Made by a program: the position numbers and the translations under genes | DNA from: Deltaproteobacteria bacterium | GTDB taxonomy: Bacteria; Desulfobacterota; UBA8473 | Direction of reading: 5' to 3' | Length of the DNA: 6,948 nucleotides | Assembly (NCBI GenBank): GCA_030621455.1 | Contig: JAUXHQ010000100.1 | Location: 1 to 6,948 of the forward strand | Notes under the pieces: model-generated | Seen by the model: the letters and a program-made list of their open reading frames with translations, nothing else | Told to the model about the DNA's origin: nothing | Database searches by the model: none | Shown: one piece after another, positions 1-6,054 of the stretch | Numbering within the stretch: the stretch's first letter is position 1 | How the letters are laid out: every line of letters begins with the position of its first letter

Positions 1-702
1 CAGGCACTGAGAATTTCACGAAGGATTGGATACAGGCGAGCTGAAGGATATAGTATAGGTAACATTGGTCTAACCTATGAAGGAATGGGATATTCGGATA
101 AGGCCCTCAAGAACCACCAATTAGCGCTAGAAATTTCCCGCGAATTTGGGGATCGTAAGTGCGAAGCCAATACTCTAATCAACATTGGGGACATTTACAA
201 GGAAAAAGGAGACTTTGATAGAGCTCTAGAATCGTTTCGGCAGGGCCTATCTATCAGCAGAGAGATTGGCTTCAAGCAAGGTGAAGCCGGCACTTTAGTC
301 AACATTGGGGACACTTACAAGGAAAAAGGAGACTTTGATAGAGCTCTAGAATCGTTACGGCAGGGGCTATCTATCAGCAAAGAGATTGGTTTCACGAAGG
401 GTGAAGCCGTAGCCTTGACAAATATTGCTATCGCTTACGGAAAAAAAGGCAACTTCGATAAATCACTAGAATACTTCCGACAGGCAGTGGAACTGGCACG
501 TAAGATTGAAAACCATAAGGATGAAGCGGTTAATCTATGTATGCTCGGCATGACTTACGCGGTATTAGGAGATTTAGATAGTGCTATAAAAAACCTCCAG
601 CAAGCAGAAACAATTTATGGCGAAATTGGCCTAGAAGCCGCGCGTAAAATAACTCAAAAAGAAATTGATTATTTTAAGAAAGAAAGATTGTTATATAAGT
701 GA
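1..702 (+). CDS. Tetratricopeptide-repeat (TPR) protein, 5' end missing
   Basis: The reading frame is open from base 1 to the TGA at 700-702, giving 233 visible residues. The ATG at 85 is internal, because the repeat pattern continues to its left. The visible part is built of 40-residue TPR units of the kinesin-light-chain/LGN kind, with the recurring core NIGxxYxxKGDFDxALExxRQxLxISxEIG. About five units can be counted, followed by a charged C-terminal tail ending KKERLLYK. TPR solenoids are protein-protein interaction scaffolds. The partner is unknown, and the N-terminal part that would show any enzymatic or regulatory domain is outside the window. The second and third units are near-identical at DNA level, a sign of recent internal duplication. 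No signal peptide or membrane segment is visible. TPR identity is sure; function is not assignable. Confidence 0.9.
   Translation, partial: QALRISRRIGYRRAEGYSIGNIGLTYEGMGYSDKALKNHQLALEISREFGDRKCEANTLINIGDIYKEKGDFDRALESFRQGLSISREIGFKQGEAGTLVNIGDTYKEKGDFDRALESLRQGLSISKEIGFTKGEAVALTNIAIAYGKKGNFDKSLEYFRQAVELARKIENHKDEAVNLCMLGMTYAVLGDLDSAIKNLQQAETIYGEIGLEAARKITQKEIDYFKKERLLYK
181..420 (+). repeat. 120-bp tandem duplication inside the TPR gene
   Basis: Bases 181-300 and 301-420 are two consecutive 120-base units, each encoding one 40-residue TPR. They match at about 104 of 120 positions by eye. Only two mismatches fall in the first 65 bases and about five in the first 90. Bases 195-236 are identical to 315-356. 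Divergence is concentrated at the 3' end of the unit. The unit length keeps the frame, so copy number can change without breaking the protein. Confidence 0.9.
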
Positions 703-716
703 AAAATGTGAAATGT

Positions 717-735
717 GGAAATGGGGTCAGGTCTG
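717..735 (+). repeat. GGGGTCAG-type element, copy 1 (upstream of the AOX gene)
   Basis: The sequence GGAAAT-GGGGTCAG-GT-CTG recurs at 1575-1594 as GGAAAT-A-GGGGTCAG-CC-CTG in the same orientation. The two copies lie on either side of the AOX-like gene. From memory, GGGGTCAGGTCT-like strings are frequent between genes in Desulfobacterota and sometimes lie beside REP-associated (Y1-type) transposases. No such transposase is present here. The similarity is seen in the sequence; mobility is inference. Confidence 0.5.
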
Positions 736-764
736 CTGTTGGCTGTTAGTCCTTTGAATAATAA

Positions 765-792
765 TTGGAATTCCGAGGATACTTAATTCCAA
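765..792. repeat. Inverted repeat TTGGAATT / AATTCCAA
   Basis: Perfect 8-base arms at 765-772 and 785-792 enclose a 12-base loop. The arms are AT-rich and are not followed by a T-run, so this is not a convincing terminator. It may be a protein-binding site or part of a REP-like palindrome belonging to the GGGGTCAG element just upstream. Confidence 0.45.
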
Positions 793-794
793 CC

Positions 795-824
795 AAAAAA
801 TGCACCGGATAAACCGGTGATTTT
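795..824. terminator. Probable intrinsic terminator hairpin, possibly bidirectional
   Basis: The stem CACCGG (803-808) pairs with CCGGTG (814-819) across the loop ATAAA. A run of six A precedes the stem and ATTTT follows it. On the plus strand it would end the TPR transcript about 100 bases after its stop codon. The T-tract is better on the minus strand. It also separates the TPR gene from the AOX-like gene, so the latter probably has its own promoter or depends on readthrough. Confidence 0.5.
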
Positions 825-862
825 CATGTTGGATACCACAAAAGAAGGAAGGGAGAGAAAGT

Positions 863-1531
863 ATGGATATTGATCTCAAGAAGGAACAACAAGCATCCAA
901 AGATAGACCACGATATAGTTATTCATTGGCGGCAAAGTTATTTTTCATTTCGATGGACCTGATTACAGGAAGAAAGACGACTCTTGCCAAGGCCAAGCTC
1001 ATAGAGATGCTGGCAAGCATCCCATACCGCTCCTGGGAAATACGCCAGTATGGGCGCATGACGCGACGTTACCAAGATCAGGAGTTAGTGCGAGAGGCAC
1101 GCAGAATCATGAACTGGGGCCGAGAAGCTCAAGATAATGAATTCTGGCACTTGCAGGTTATCAACGAGAAGATGAAAGAGGACGGGATTAAAGACCCTTG
1201 GTATCTTTTTTCGCCTATCCCCTTTTTTGTGGTTGGCAGCTATGTTGCGTTCACACGCTTGATGGCATTGATAAACATTCGGAGGGCTTTCCTGTTCAAT
1301 GCAGAATTCGAGGACCATGCCGAACACGTGTACGCGCAATTTGTCGAAGATCATCCCGAATGGGAAGAGCAGCAAGTCAATAATGAAGAGATAAAAAAGT
1401 ACGGAGACTTGCCGACTTGGGCGGATGTGTTCAGACGTATCGGGCTGGATGAGCGCGACCACATGAACAACAGCTTCGTATTCTGCGGCAAACCAGAATG
1501 TGTTGTGAAATACGAGGGTATGCCGGAGTAG
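863..1531 (+). CDS. aox: Alternative oxidase (AOX) family di-iron quinol oxidase
   Basis: At 222 residues this is the size of the AOX/PTOX catalytic core without an organelle targeting extension. AOX is a monotopic membrane enzyme that oxidises quinol and reduces O2 to water without pumping protons. All six metal-ligand positions can be aligned: E48 in helix 1 (LIEMLASIP, like LExxAxxP), E93-x-x-H96 in helix 2 (DNEFWHL, like NERMHL), E150 in helix 3 (EDHAEHVY, like EEEAxxxY), and E197-x-x-H200 in helix 4 (LDERDH, like ADExxH). Y157 falls seven residues after E150, where the active-site tyrosine sits in trypanosomal AOX. A hydrophobic stretch at about 113-137 fits the membrane-binding part between helices 2 and 3. 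The tail carries C208 and C213. A GGAAGGGAGAG ribosome site precedes the ATG. No respiratory genes are adjacent. Family assignment is confident; substrate and activity are inferred. Confidence 0.87.
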   Translation: MDIDLKKEQQASKDRPRYSYSLAAKLFFISMDLITGRKTTLAKAKLIEMLASIPYRSWEIRQYGRMTRRYQDQELVREARRIMNWGREAQDNEFWHLQVINEKMKEDGIKDPWYLFSPIPFFVVGSYVAFTRLMALINIRRAFLFNAEFEDHAEHVYAQFVEDHPEWEEQQVNNEEIKKYGDLPTWADVFRRIGLDERDHMNNSFVFCGKPECVVKYEGMPE

Positions 1532-1553
1532 CCGTGCATGATGCACTCCAGAC

Positions 1554-1594
1554 GGAAAATAGGAAAATAGGGGAGGAAATAGGGGTCAGCCCTG
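1554..1594 (+). repeat. Short purine-rich direct repeats and GGGGTCAG element, copy 2
   Basis: GGAAAATA occurs twice in tandem (1554-1561, 1562-1569), followed by two AATAGGGG units. The second of these forms GGAAAT-A-GGGGTCAG at 1575-1589, which matches 717-730 apart from one inserted A. The match resumes at CTG (1592-1594). The element lies about 45 bases after the AOX stop codon. The rest of the 1532-1671 gap shows a T-rich stretch (1607-1625) but no clear promoter or terminator. Confidence 0.5.
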
Positions 1595-1656
1595 GAAAGT
1601 AGAAATTAACTTTTTTAACTCTTTACCAGACTCCTTTATCTCTATTCAACATTCGC

Positions 1657-1663
1657 GAGGAGG
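1657..1663 (+). promoter_or_regulatory. Strong Shine-Dalgarno site GAGGAGG
   Basis: GAGGAGG lies 8 bases before the ATG at 1672 and fixes the start of the DUF6125-like gene. Confidence 0.85.
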
Positions 1664-1671
1664 TTAATATC

Positions 1672-2190
1672 ATGAACGAAGTGGATCTCACAAAGCTCTC
1701 TAAAGAGGAACTCATAGATTTGGTAAAGGCATATTCGAGGCTTTTTCTCGCGCTAGACGGTTTCTGGTTTCTGGCTGTAGAAGAGAAACACGGGTACAAA
1801 GATGCGGTTGAAATCGACACAAAGGCGTGGGAGGGGTACTTCCCTTATGAAGCAAGGTTGCTTAGAAAGACCCTGGGGATAAAAGAGGGAGGTATCCCCG
1901 GTATCATTGAGACACTGAAACATTCTGCCTTTGTTCCGTGTATGAAACACGTGATAGACATGATATCAGAGCACAGAGGAGTGATTTCTTTATACAAGTG
2001 TCCTTCCCTTGAGGCAATGGAGAAGGCGGGGAGAACGGAGTTTGTCTGTGAACCTGTCGGCACAACTGTTTTTCAGAAGTACGCTACGAGTATAGACCCC
2101 AGGGTAAAAGTGAAGTTTCTGGACGGACCTCCCAGAAAATCTCCAGAGGATGTCAGTTGTAAATGGGAGTTTACTTATGATGATGAGTAA
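1672..2190 (+). CDS. DUF6125-like cytosolic protein (function unknown)
   Basis: The protein has 172 residues, no signal peptide and no membrane span. The N-terminus (LSKEELIDLVKAYSRLFLALDGFWFLAVEEKHG, residues 9-41) and the C-terminus (CEPVGTTVFQKYATSIDPRVKVKFLDGPPRKSPEDVSCKWEF, 126-167) resemble what I remember of the DUF6125 family, which is related to L-2-amino-thiazoline-4-carboxylate hydrolase-like proteins and occurs in anaerobic bacteria. Cysteines are at 90, 110, 126 and 163. In family members I recall a further Cys pair in the segment matching KVKFLDGPP; here those places seem to be held by other residues, though this is from memory. The gene ends 44 bases before proC and may share its transcript. 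Family placement is moderate; no reaction is assigned. Confidence 0.7.
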   Translation: MNEVDLTKLSKEELIDLVKAYSRLFLALDGFWFLAVEEKHGYKDAVEIDTKAWEGYFPYEARLLRKTLGIKEGGIPGIIETLKHSAFVPCMKHVIDMISEHRGVISLYKCPSLEAMEKAGRTEFVCEPVGTTVFQKYATSIDPRVKVKFLDGPPRKSPEDVSCKWEFTYDDE

Positions 2191-2234
2191 GGTATGCTCT
2201 ATTTGGGAAACCAATTGCTGAATAAGGGACAGAG

Positions 2235-3083
2235 ATGTTTGCTGATAAGAAAATCGGATTCATTGGGTCGGGGAATATGGCGGCGGCCATTATTAAAGGG
2301 GTTATTCAGGCAGGGGTGATTTCGCTGGAAAATGTGGTATCATCGGACATATTGGAGGATAGGAGAAGGTTACTCAGTGATTCTCACGGTATTGCCACCA
2401 CTCCTGACAATATTGATCTCACATCCCGGTCGGACATAGTGGTATTGGCAGTGAAGCCCCAGAGTGTAGGACCTGTATTGAAAGAGATAGCCGCGGCTGT
2501 TGATAAGTCTAAGCTTATAGTATCGATTGCCGCAGGCGTGACGTTGAAGGATATAGAGAGCAGGCTCAGGACCGGTAGCCGGGCGGTCAGGGTTATGCCG
2601 AACACGCCGGCGCTGATTGGTGAAGGGGTAACTGCCATTTCACCGGGATCAAACGCTACAAAAGAGGACCTGAATATTGCCGGAAAGATATTTGACGCTG
2701 TTGGCCAGACCGTAATGGTCGAAGAGAAACACATGGATGCAGCAACAGGGCTCAGCGGGAGCGGCCCGGCCTATGTTTTCTTAATGATCGATGCCCTTAT
2801 TGATGGCGGGGTAAAGGTTGGTTTGGATAGGGATACCGCCCGAACCCTTGCAGTGCAAACGGTCTTTGGATCCGCAAAGATGCTCCTTGAGACCGGAGAA
2901 CACCCCGCCATACTGAAGGACATGGTCACTTCCCCTGGAGGTACGACTATTACGGGTCTGCACGTTATGGAGGCAGGAAAAATCAGGGGGGTTATAATTG
3001 ATGCTGTTGAGGCTGCCACCAACAGGTCAAGGGAGTTGGGGGCATTATCCGTTATCAAACAAAGAGAGCCCTTGGAGGTATGA
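2235..3083 (+). CDS. proC: Pyrroline-5-carboxylate reductase
   Basis: ProC catalyses the last step of proline synthesis, NAD(P)H-dependent reduction of 1-pyrroline-5-carboxylate to L-proline, in the cytosol. The 282 residues are a normal full length. Residues 7-16 (IGFIGSGNMA) form the Rossmann dinucleotide loop, AVKPQ is at 72-76 and RVMPNTP at 119-125. The C-terminal helical dimerisation domain carries TGLSGSGPAY (171-180), which binds substrate, and the conserved VTSPGGTT (231-238). The gene is followed after 6 bases by fxsA, whose ribosome site overlaps the proC stop codon, so the two are translationally close. The ribosome site before proC itself is weak (AAGGGA). Nothing is damaged; the assignment is secure. 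Confidence 0.97.
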   Translation: MFADKKIGFIGSGNMAAAIIKGVIQAGVISLENVVSSDILEDRRRLLSDSHGIATTPDNIDLTSRSDIVVLAVKPQSVGPVLKEIAAAVDKSKLIVSIAAGVTLKDIESRLRTGSRAVRVMPNTPALIGEGVTAISPGSNATKEDLNIAGKIFDAVGQTVMVEEKHMDAATGLSGSGPAYVFLMIDALIDGGVKVGLDRDTARTLAVQTVFGSAKMLLETGEHPAILKDMVTSPGGTTITGLHVMEAGKIRGVIIDAVEAATNRSRELGALSVIKQREPLEV

Positions 3084-3089
3084 GGGGCC

Positions 3090-3488
3090 ATGTTATTGAA
3101 GCTTTTTCTAGCCTTTACCTTAATCCCATTTCTGGAACTATATCTCCTGATAAAGATAGGAAGTCACCTGGGGGCTTTCACTACGATCTTCATAGTTCTC
3201 GCTACGGGATTCTGGGGCGCTTATCTTGCAAAGCTTGAGGGCATCAAGACTATGACAAAGGTAAGGGCCGTCTTGAACCAGGGCGGACTACCTGCAGAGG
3301 AGATGCTCGACGCTATGCTTATCTTTGTCGCCGGAATCGTCTTGCTTACGCCAGGATTTCTCACAGATATTGCGGGCATAATCATCTTGATACCGAAGAC
3401 AAGATTGTACTTCAAGCGCTGGTTAAGGCACAAGTTTGACCAATGGACTTCAGGAGACAAGACAATTATCGTCAGAAAAGATCTATGA
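3090..3488 (+). CDS. fxsA: FxsA-family inner-membrane protein
   Basis: The protein is small (132 residues) and very hydrophobic. Membrane segments are likely at about 2-24, 27-46 and 73-102, the last possibly a hairpin. FxsA hallmarks are the N-terminal FLAFTLIPFLELYLL with P13 and E16, the ATGFWGAYLAKLEG region, and TPGFLTDIAGIIILIPKTR (87-105). In Escherichia coli FxsA overproduction relieves phage T7 exclusion by the F plasmid; its normal role is not understood. The C-terminus is basic (KRWLRHKF) and should be cytosolic. The GAGGGG ribosome site overlaps the proC stop codon. The stop codon overlaps the maf start as ATGA. Being inside a housekeeping operon argues for a general membrane role rather than a defence one. 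Confidence 0.92.
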   Translation: MLLKLFLAFTLIPFLELYLLIKIGSHLGAFTTIFIVLATGFWGAYLAKLEGIKTMTKVRAVLNQGGLPAEEMLDAMLIFVAGIVLLTPGFLTDIAGIIILIPKTRLYFKRWLRHKFDQWTSGDKTIIVRKDL

Positions 3489-4102
3489 TTCCAAAAACTT
3501 CCGGACTGACAGGGAACAAGATAATCCTGGCATCATCTTCGCCAAGACGGAAGGAATTACTCAGGCAGATTGGACTCCGGTTTGAAGTCATACCGAGCAA
3601 GATAGAGGAGAGTTTCAGAGACGGGGAGCAACCTGTGGAATATGTGCTGCGTCTTGCCGAGGAGAAGGCCATAGATGTTGCGAATAATTTGAAGTGTTCC
3701 TGGATAATCGGAGCCGACACTATTGTTGTGCTCGATGGTGAGGTTATGGGCAAACCTACCAAAGAAGATGCCTGTGAGATGCTCTGGAAGCTCAGCGGCA
3801 AAGAGCACAAGGTAATAACCGGTTTCTGTATCTTCGAAACCGATACGAAAGCGTGTATAAAGGACTACGTGGAAACAAGGGTGAGATTCAAGGAACTGAG
3901 CGAAGAGGAAATAACGGGTTATACCAAAACCGAAGAGCCGTTTGACAAGGCCGGTGGCTATGCCATTCAGGGGATGGGTTCTTTCATGGTCAAAGAGATA
4001 AAAGGTTCGTATACAAATGTGGTGGGTCTTCCCGTATGTGAATTGGTAGAGGTCCTACAACGGTTGGGAGCGATAACGCTCTTTAATGATGGTGCAAGAT
4101 AA
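3485..4102 (+). CDS. maf: Maf-family nucleotide pyrophosphatase (dTTP/UTP type)
   Basis: Maf proteins hydrolyse non-canonical or excess nucleoside triphosphates to the monophosphate plus pyrophosphate, and have been linked to septum formation control. I start it at the ATG at 3485, which overlaps the fxsA stop as ATGA; this gives 205 residues. The frame is open to an ATG at 3443, but that start would add 14 residues without homology and lacks a ribosome site. Motifs: ILASSSPRRKELL (14-26), GADT (77-80, with the aspartate expected to act as base), K90 in GKP, and DKAGGYAIQG (154-163). The AGxYxIQG form, rather than the SEGLG form of the YceF branch, points to the YhdE-type dTTP/UTP pyrophosphatase. 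Family is certain; subfamily is likely. Confidence 0.94.
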   Translation: MIPKTSGLTGNKIILASSSPRRKELLRQIGLRFEVIPSKIEESFRDGEQPVEYVLRLAEEKAIDVANNLKCSWIIGADTIVVLDGEVMGKPTKEDACEMLWKLSGKEHKVITGFCIFETDTKACIKDYVETRVRFKELSEEEITGYTKTEEPFDKAGGYAIQGMGSFMVKEIKGSYTNVVGLPVCELVEVLQRLGAITLFNDGAR

Positions 4103-4119
4103 GGGACGGGGCCGAAAAG

Positions 4120-4809
4120 ATGCCGAATGTCAGCGACAATCTGCTATTGGTAAAAGAAAGGATTAAGACGGCTGCCCTTAAAGCCGGCCGAGACTCCTCA
4201 GAGATAAAACTGGTAGCTGTTTCTAAAAAAATAGGGGTTGAAAAGATCAAGGATGCTGTGTCGGCCGGAGCGACACTTCTGGGCGAGAATTATGTGCAGG
4301 AGGCAAAGAAAAAGATTGCGGAGATTGGCCGTCCAGTGGAGTGGCATATGATTGGTCATCTGCAGACAAATAAGGTAAAAGACGCTATCAATCTGTTTGA
4401 TATGATTCAATCAGTGGATAGGATAGGTCTGGCAGAAGAGATCAACAAGCGAGCGAAGCGACAGAACAAGAGGATAAGGGTCTTGATTGAGGTGAATATC
4501 TCCGGAGAGGCCACAAAATCCGGGATAGAAAGAGAGAAGGTCATTTCCCTTGTCTCGGAAATTGCTGGTTTTACAAGCATAGAGGTAGAAGGCCTTATGA
4601 CCATGCCTCCATATTTCACAGATCCCCAGGACGCCCGTCCTTACTTCAAGATACTGAGAGAATTGAGAGAGGAAATTGAGCGTCAAAGGTTTGCAAATGT
4701 CTCCATGAAAGAGCTATCCATGGGGATGTCCAATGACTTTGAGGTAGCTATTGAGGAGGGCGCAACCATAGTCAGAGTAGGGACAGCAATATTCGGAGCA
4801 AGAGGGTGA
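4120..4809 (+). CDS. yggS: YggS/PLPBP-family pyridoxal 5'-phosphate homeostasis protein
   Basis: This is a 229-residue single-domain TIM-barrel protein that binds PLP but has no known catalytic activity. It buffers PLP and influences amino-acid and keto-acid pools. The PLP lysine is K36 in VAVSKK. Other family motifs are GENYVQEA (55-62), WHMIGHLQTNK (75-85), NISGEATKSG (126-135) and the C-terminal SMGMSNDFEVAIEEGAT (200-216) followed by VRVGTAIFG, which forms the phosphate-binding end. It lies 17 bases after maf and is the last gene of the operon. YggS is a classic neighbour of ProC in many bacteria, which supports the reading of this block as a conserved operon. The convergent Fe-S gene ends only 18 bases away, with no obvious terminator between them. 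Confidence 0.96.
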   Translation: MPNVSDNLLLVKERIKTAALKAGRDSSEIKLVAVSKKIGVEKIKDAVSAGATLLGENYVQEAKKKIAEIGRPVEWHMIGHLQTNKVKDAINLFDMIQSVDRIGLAEEINKRAKRQNKRIRVLIEVNISGEATKSGIEREKVISLVSEIAGFTSIEVEGLMTMPPYFTDPQDARPYFKILRELREEIERQRFANVSMKELSMGMSNDFEVAIEEGATIVRVGTAIFGARG

Positions 4810-4827
4810 CAGCCCCCCGTAACGAGT

Positions 4828-5829
4828 CTATACTAACCGCATTGTTAGTGCCTCAGAGGGGCACCCAATCACACATACCCCACAGCCGAAGCATTTTTCC
4901 AGTTCAATAACCGGTTTTGGTTCGTCCCCGGTCGAAGCATCTCTCATCTCTATGGCCCCAAAGGGACACTTCTCCACGCAGTCACCGCAATCGGTGCAAA
5001 AAAATTGATCGATGCTGGCTCGATAACGACTTTTTTCCAACGCCTTGTCCATGCCACCGTATTTTAGACAAGGGTCAAGAAGAGCACAACAATCAGGACA
5101 ACAGTTACATATCACCGCAAGGTCTGGTGTAACACGAGGCTGCACATGAACCAGCCCTCTCTCTTCAACCGAATCATTGATTGCCAGTGCCTCTTCAACG
5201 GAAACCATTCTACCCGCTCCCCTATCAACGGCATATTCGGCCCACTTGTTAAACTGCATGCAGACATCCAGGGGAGCATCACACCTTTGCAGCGATCTAC
5301 GGCAGGAGCAGGGGACTACGGCTATACATTCAGCGCCTTGTATTATCTCCTTCATGTTTTCCTCGGGGAGCATATCAGAGGATGGTCCTTGAGATATCTC
5401 TTGAACCGATTCCCAGGCCGGTATAACTGCACACATAGGATGTTTTAAGGTCTTCCACTGCTCAGCCAGTGCCTGGCACCACTCCCTCTCATAAAATTCC
5501 TTCCACAGGTCGAGTAGCTCTTGATCAATGTACTTGTCGGAGCTGGCTAAGGATGCATCGTGGAGCTGAGTTACCTCACGAGCCAATCGCGGCCCCTTCT
5601 TTGTAGACACCACCACCCCTCTCTCGAGAAATTCGCGAAGCTTCTTCTTCACTTCCTCTTCATCAAAGTTTACTTTTTTCGCTAAATCACGGGGCTCCCC
5701 TGGCAGTTCAAGCAGCAAAATACCCTCCTCCTCTGTTACCATCTTCTCCAATATTCGAAGGAGATATTCCGAGGGGGGATAATGCAATTTTTCAGCCAGC
5801 TTAAGATAAATCTCTCTCTTCTCTGTCAT
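4828..5829 (-). CDS. Winged-helix plus multi-[4Fe-4S] cluster protein
   Basis: The start is placed at the ATG at 5829 (333 residues) because a perfect GGAGGTG site precedes it. In-frame ATGs at 5859 and 5844 have no such site. Residues about 20-85 look like a winged helix: a leucine-rich helix, DLAKKVNFDEEEVKKKLREFLERGVV, then a basic wing. The middle has CSCRR with more cysteines (174, 176, 183, 190). It is followed by GLVHVQ and a CNCCPDCC cluster (241-248) plus C254. The C-terminus has two classic ferredoxin motifs, CTDCGDCVEKCP (278-289) and CFGCGVCVIGCP (313-324). This architecture is widespread in anaerobic bacteria, where it is annotated only as a 4Fe-4S protein. It could be an electron-transfer protein or a redox-sensing regulator; the sequence does not decide. 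It is cytosolic and transcribed convergently to yggS. Confidence 0.9.
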   Translation of the reverse strand: MTEKREIYLKLAEKLHYPPSEYLLRILEKMVTEEEGILLLELPGEPRDLAKKVNFDEEEVKKKLREFLERGVVVSTKKGPRLAREVTQLHDASLASSDKYIDQELLDLWKEFYEREWCQALAEQWKTLKHPMCAVIPAWESVQEISQGPSSDMLPEENMKEIIQGAECIAVVPCSCRRSLQRCDAPLDVCMQFNKWAEYAVDRGAGRMVSVEEALAINDSVEERGLVHVQPRVTPDLAVICNCCPDCCALLDPCLKYGGMDKALEKSRYRASIDQFFCTDCGDCVEKCPFGAIEMRDASTGDEPKPVIELEKCFGCGVCVIGCPSEALTMRLV

Positions 5830-5834
5830 ATCAC

Positions 5835-5840
5835 ACCTCC
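5835..5840 (-). promoter_or_regulatory. Shine-Dalgarno site GGAGGT deciding the Fe-S protein start
   Basis: GGAGGT on the minus strand lies 5 bases before the ATG at 5829-5827. It makes this the preferred start over the two upstream in-frame ATGs, the nearer of which (5844-5842) lies just upstream of the site. Confidence 0.85.
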
Positions 5841-5954
5841 GCATATGATATTGGCTCATGGGGCGAAATAGGTGGTGACGCTCCGTGTAGAGGAATATAT
5901 TTCTATAATATCAATCAGTTGTGTGGCTTGGTCTGCCCCTCTCACCTAATTCGC

Positions 5955-5960
5955 ATTATA
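5955..5960 (-). promoter_or_regulatory. Possible -10 box (TATAAT) for the Fe-S gene
   Basis: The minus strand reads TATAAT here, about 125 bases before the ATG at 5829. The hexamer at the expected -35 distance (CTACTT) is a poor match to TTGACA, so an activator or another sigma factor would be needed. Confidence 0.3.
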
Positions 5961-5974
5961 AGCCAACATATTTT

Positions 5975-6003
5975 AAAAAGTAGCGGGAGTCAAGCTACTT
6001 TTT
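5975..6003. terminator. Perfect 10-bp hairpin AAAAAGTAGC / GCTACTTTTT
   Basis: The arms 5975-5984 and 5994-6003 are exact reverse complements with a 9-base loop (GGGAGTCAA). The A-tract, short GC-containing core and T-tract give the shape of a bidirectional intrinsic terminator, although only five pairs (GTAGC/GCTAC) have any GC content. It lies upstream of both flanking genes, where a terminator is not needed. It could instead insulate the two promoters or be a dispersed palindromic repeat. Confidence 0.5.
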
Positions 6004-6025
6004 GAGATAAACCAGGACTAATTGT

Positions 6026-6054
6026 CGTCAATGTGAAGAGATAGTTGACGTCAA
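6026..6054. promoter_or_regulatory. Candidate operator: TTGACGTCAA palindrome with an extra half-site
   Basis: TTGACGTCAA (6045-6054) is a perfect 10-base palindrome that overlaps the proposed -35 hexamer. CGTCAA also occurs at 6026-6031 and pairs as an inverted repeat with TTGACG at 6045-6050 across 13 bases. A dimeric repressor or activator could bind here. No regulator gene is assigned. Confidence 0.4.

Noticed and set aside
1085..1546. Open minus-strand frame of 153 codons across the AOX gene
   Set aside because: It is antisense to a well-supported family gene, has no ribosome site, and its translation (rich in H, F and L) matches no family I know.
1534..1546. Palindrome GTGCAT-G-ATGCAC after the AOX stop codon
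   Set aside because: A one-base centre cannot form a hairpin and there is no T-tract. It could be a binding site but nothing else supports it.
3443..3484. Longer N-terminus for Maf starting at 3443
   Set aside because: There is no ribosome site, the extra 14 residues lie inside fxsA and have no family counterpart, and the ATGA overlap at 3485 is a typical coupled start.
4832..4864. Small inverted repeats ACTAAC/GTTAGT and GTGCC/GGCAC near the convergent gene ends
   Set aside because: Both lie inside the 3' coding part of the Fe-S gene, have short arms and no T-tract, so they do not support a terminator.
5146..5448. Plus-strand frame of 100 codons opposite the Fe-S gene
   Set aside because: It is the complement of the cysteine-rich coding region, without a ribosome site or recognisable motifs.
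5830..5859. Longer N-terminus for the Fe-S protein (ATG at 5859 or 5844)
   Set aside because: The GGAGGT site lies between these ATGs and the one at 5829, and only the latter is correctly spaced from it.
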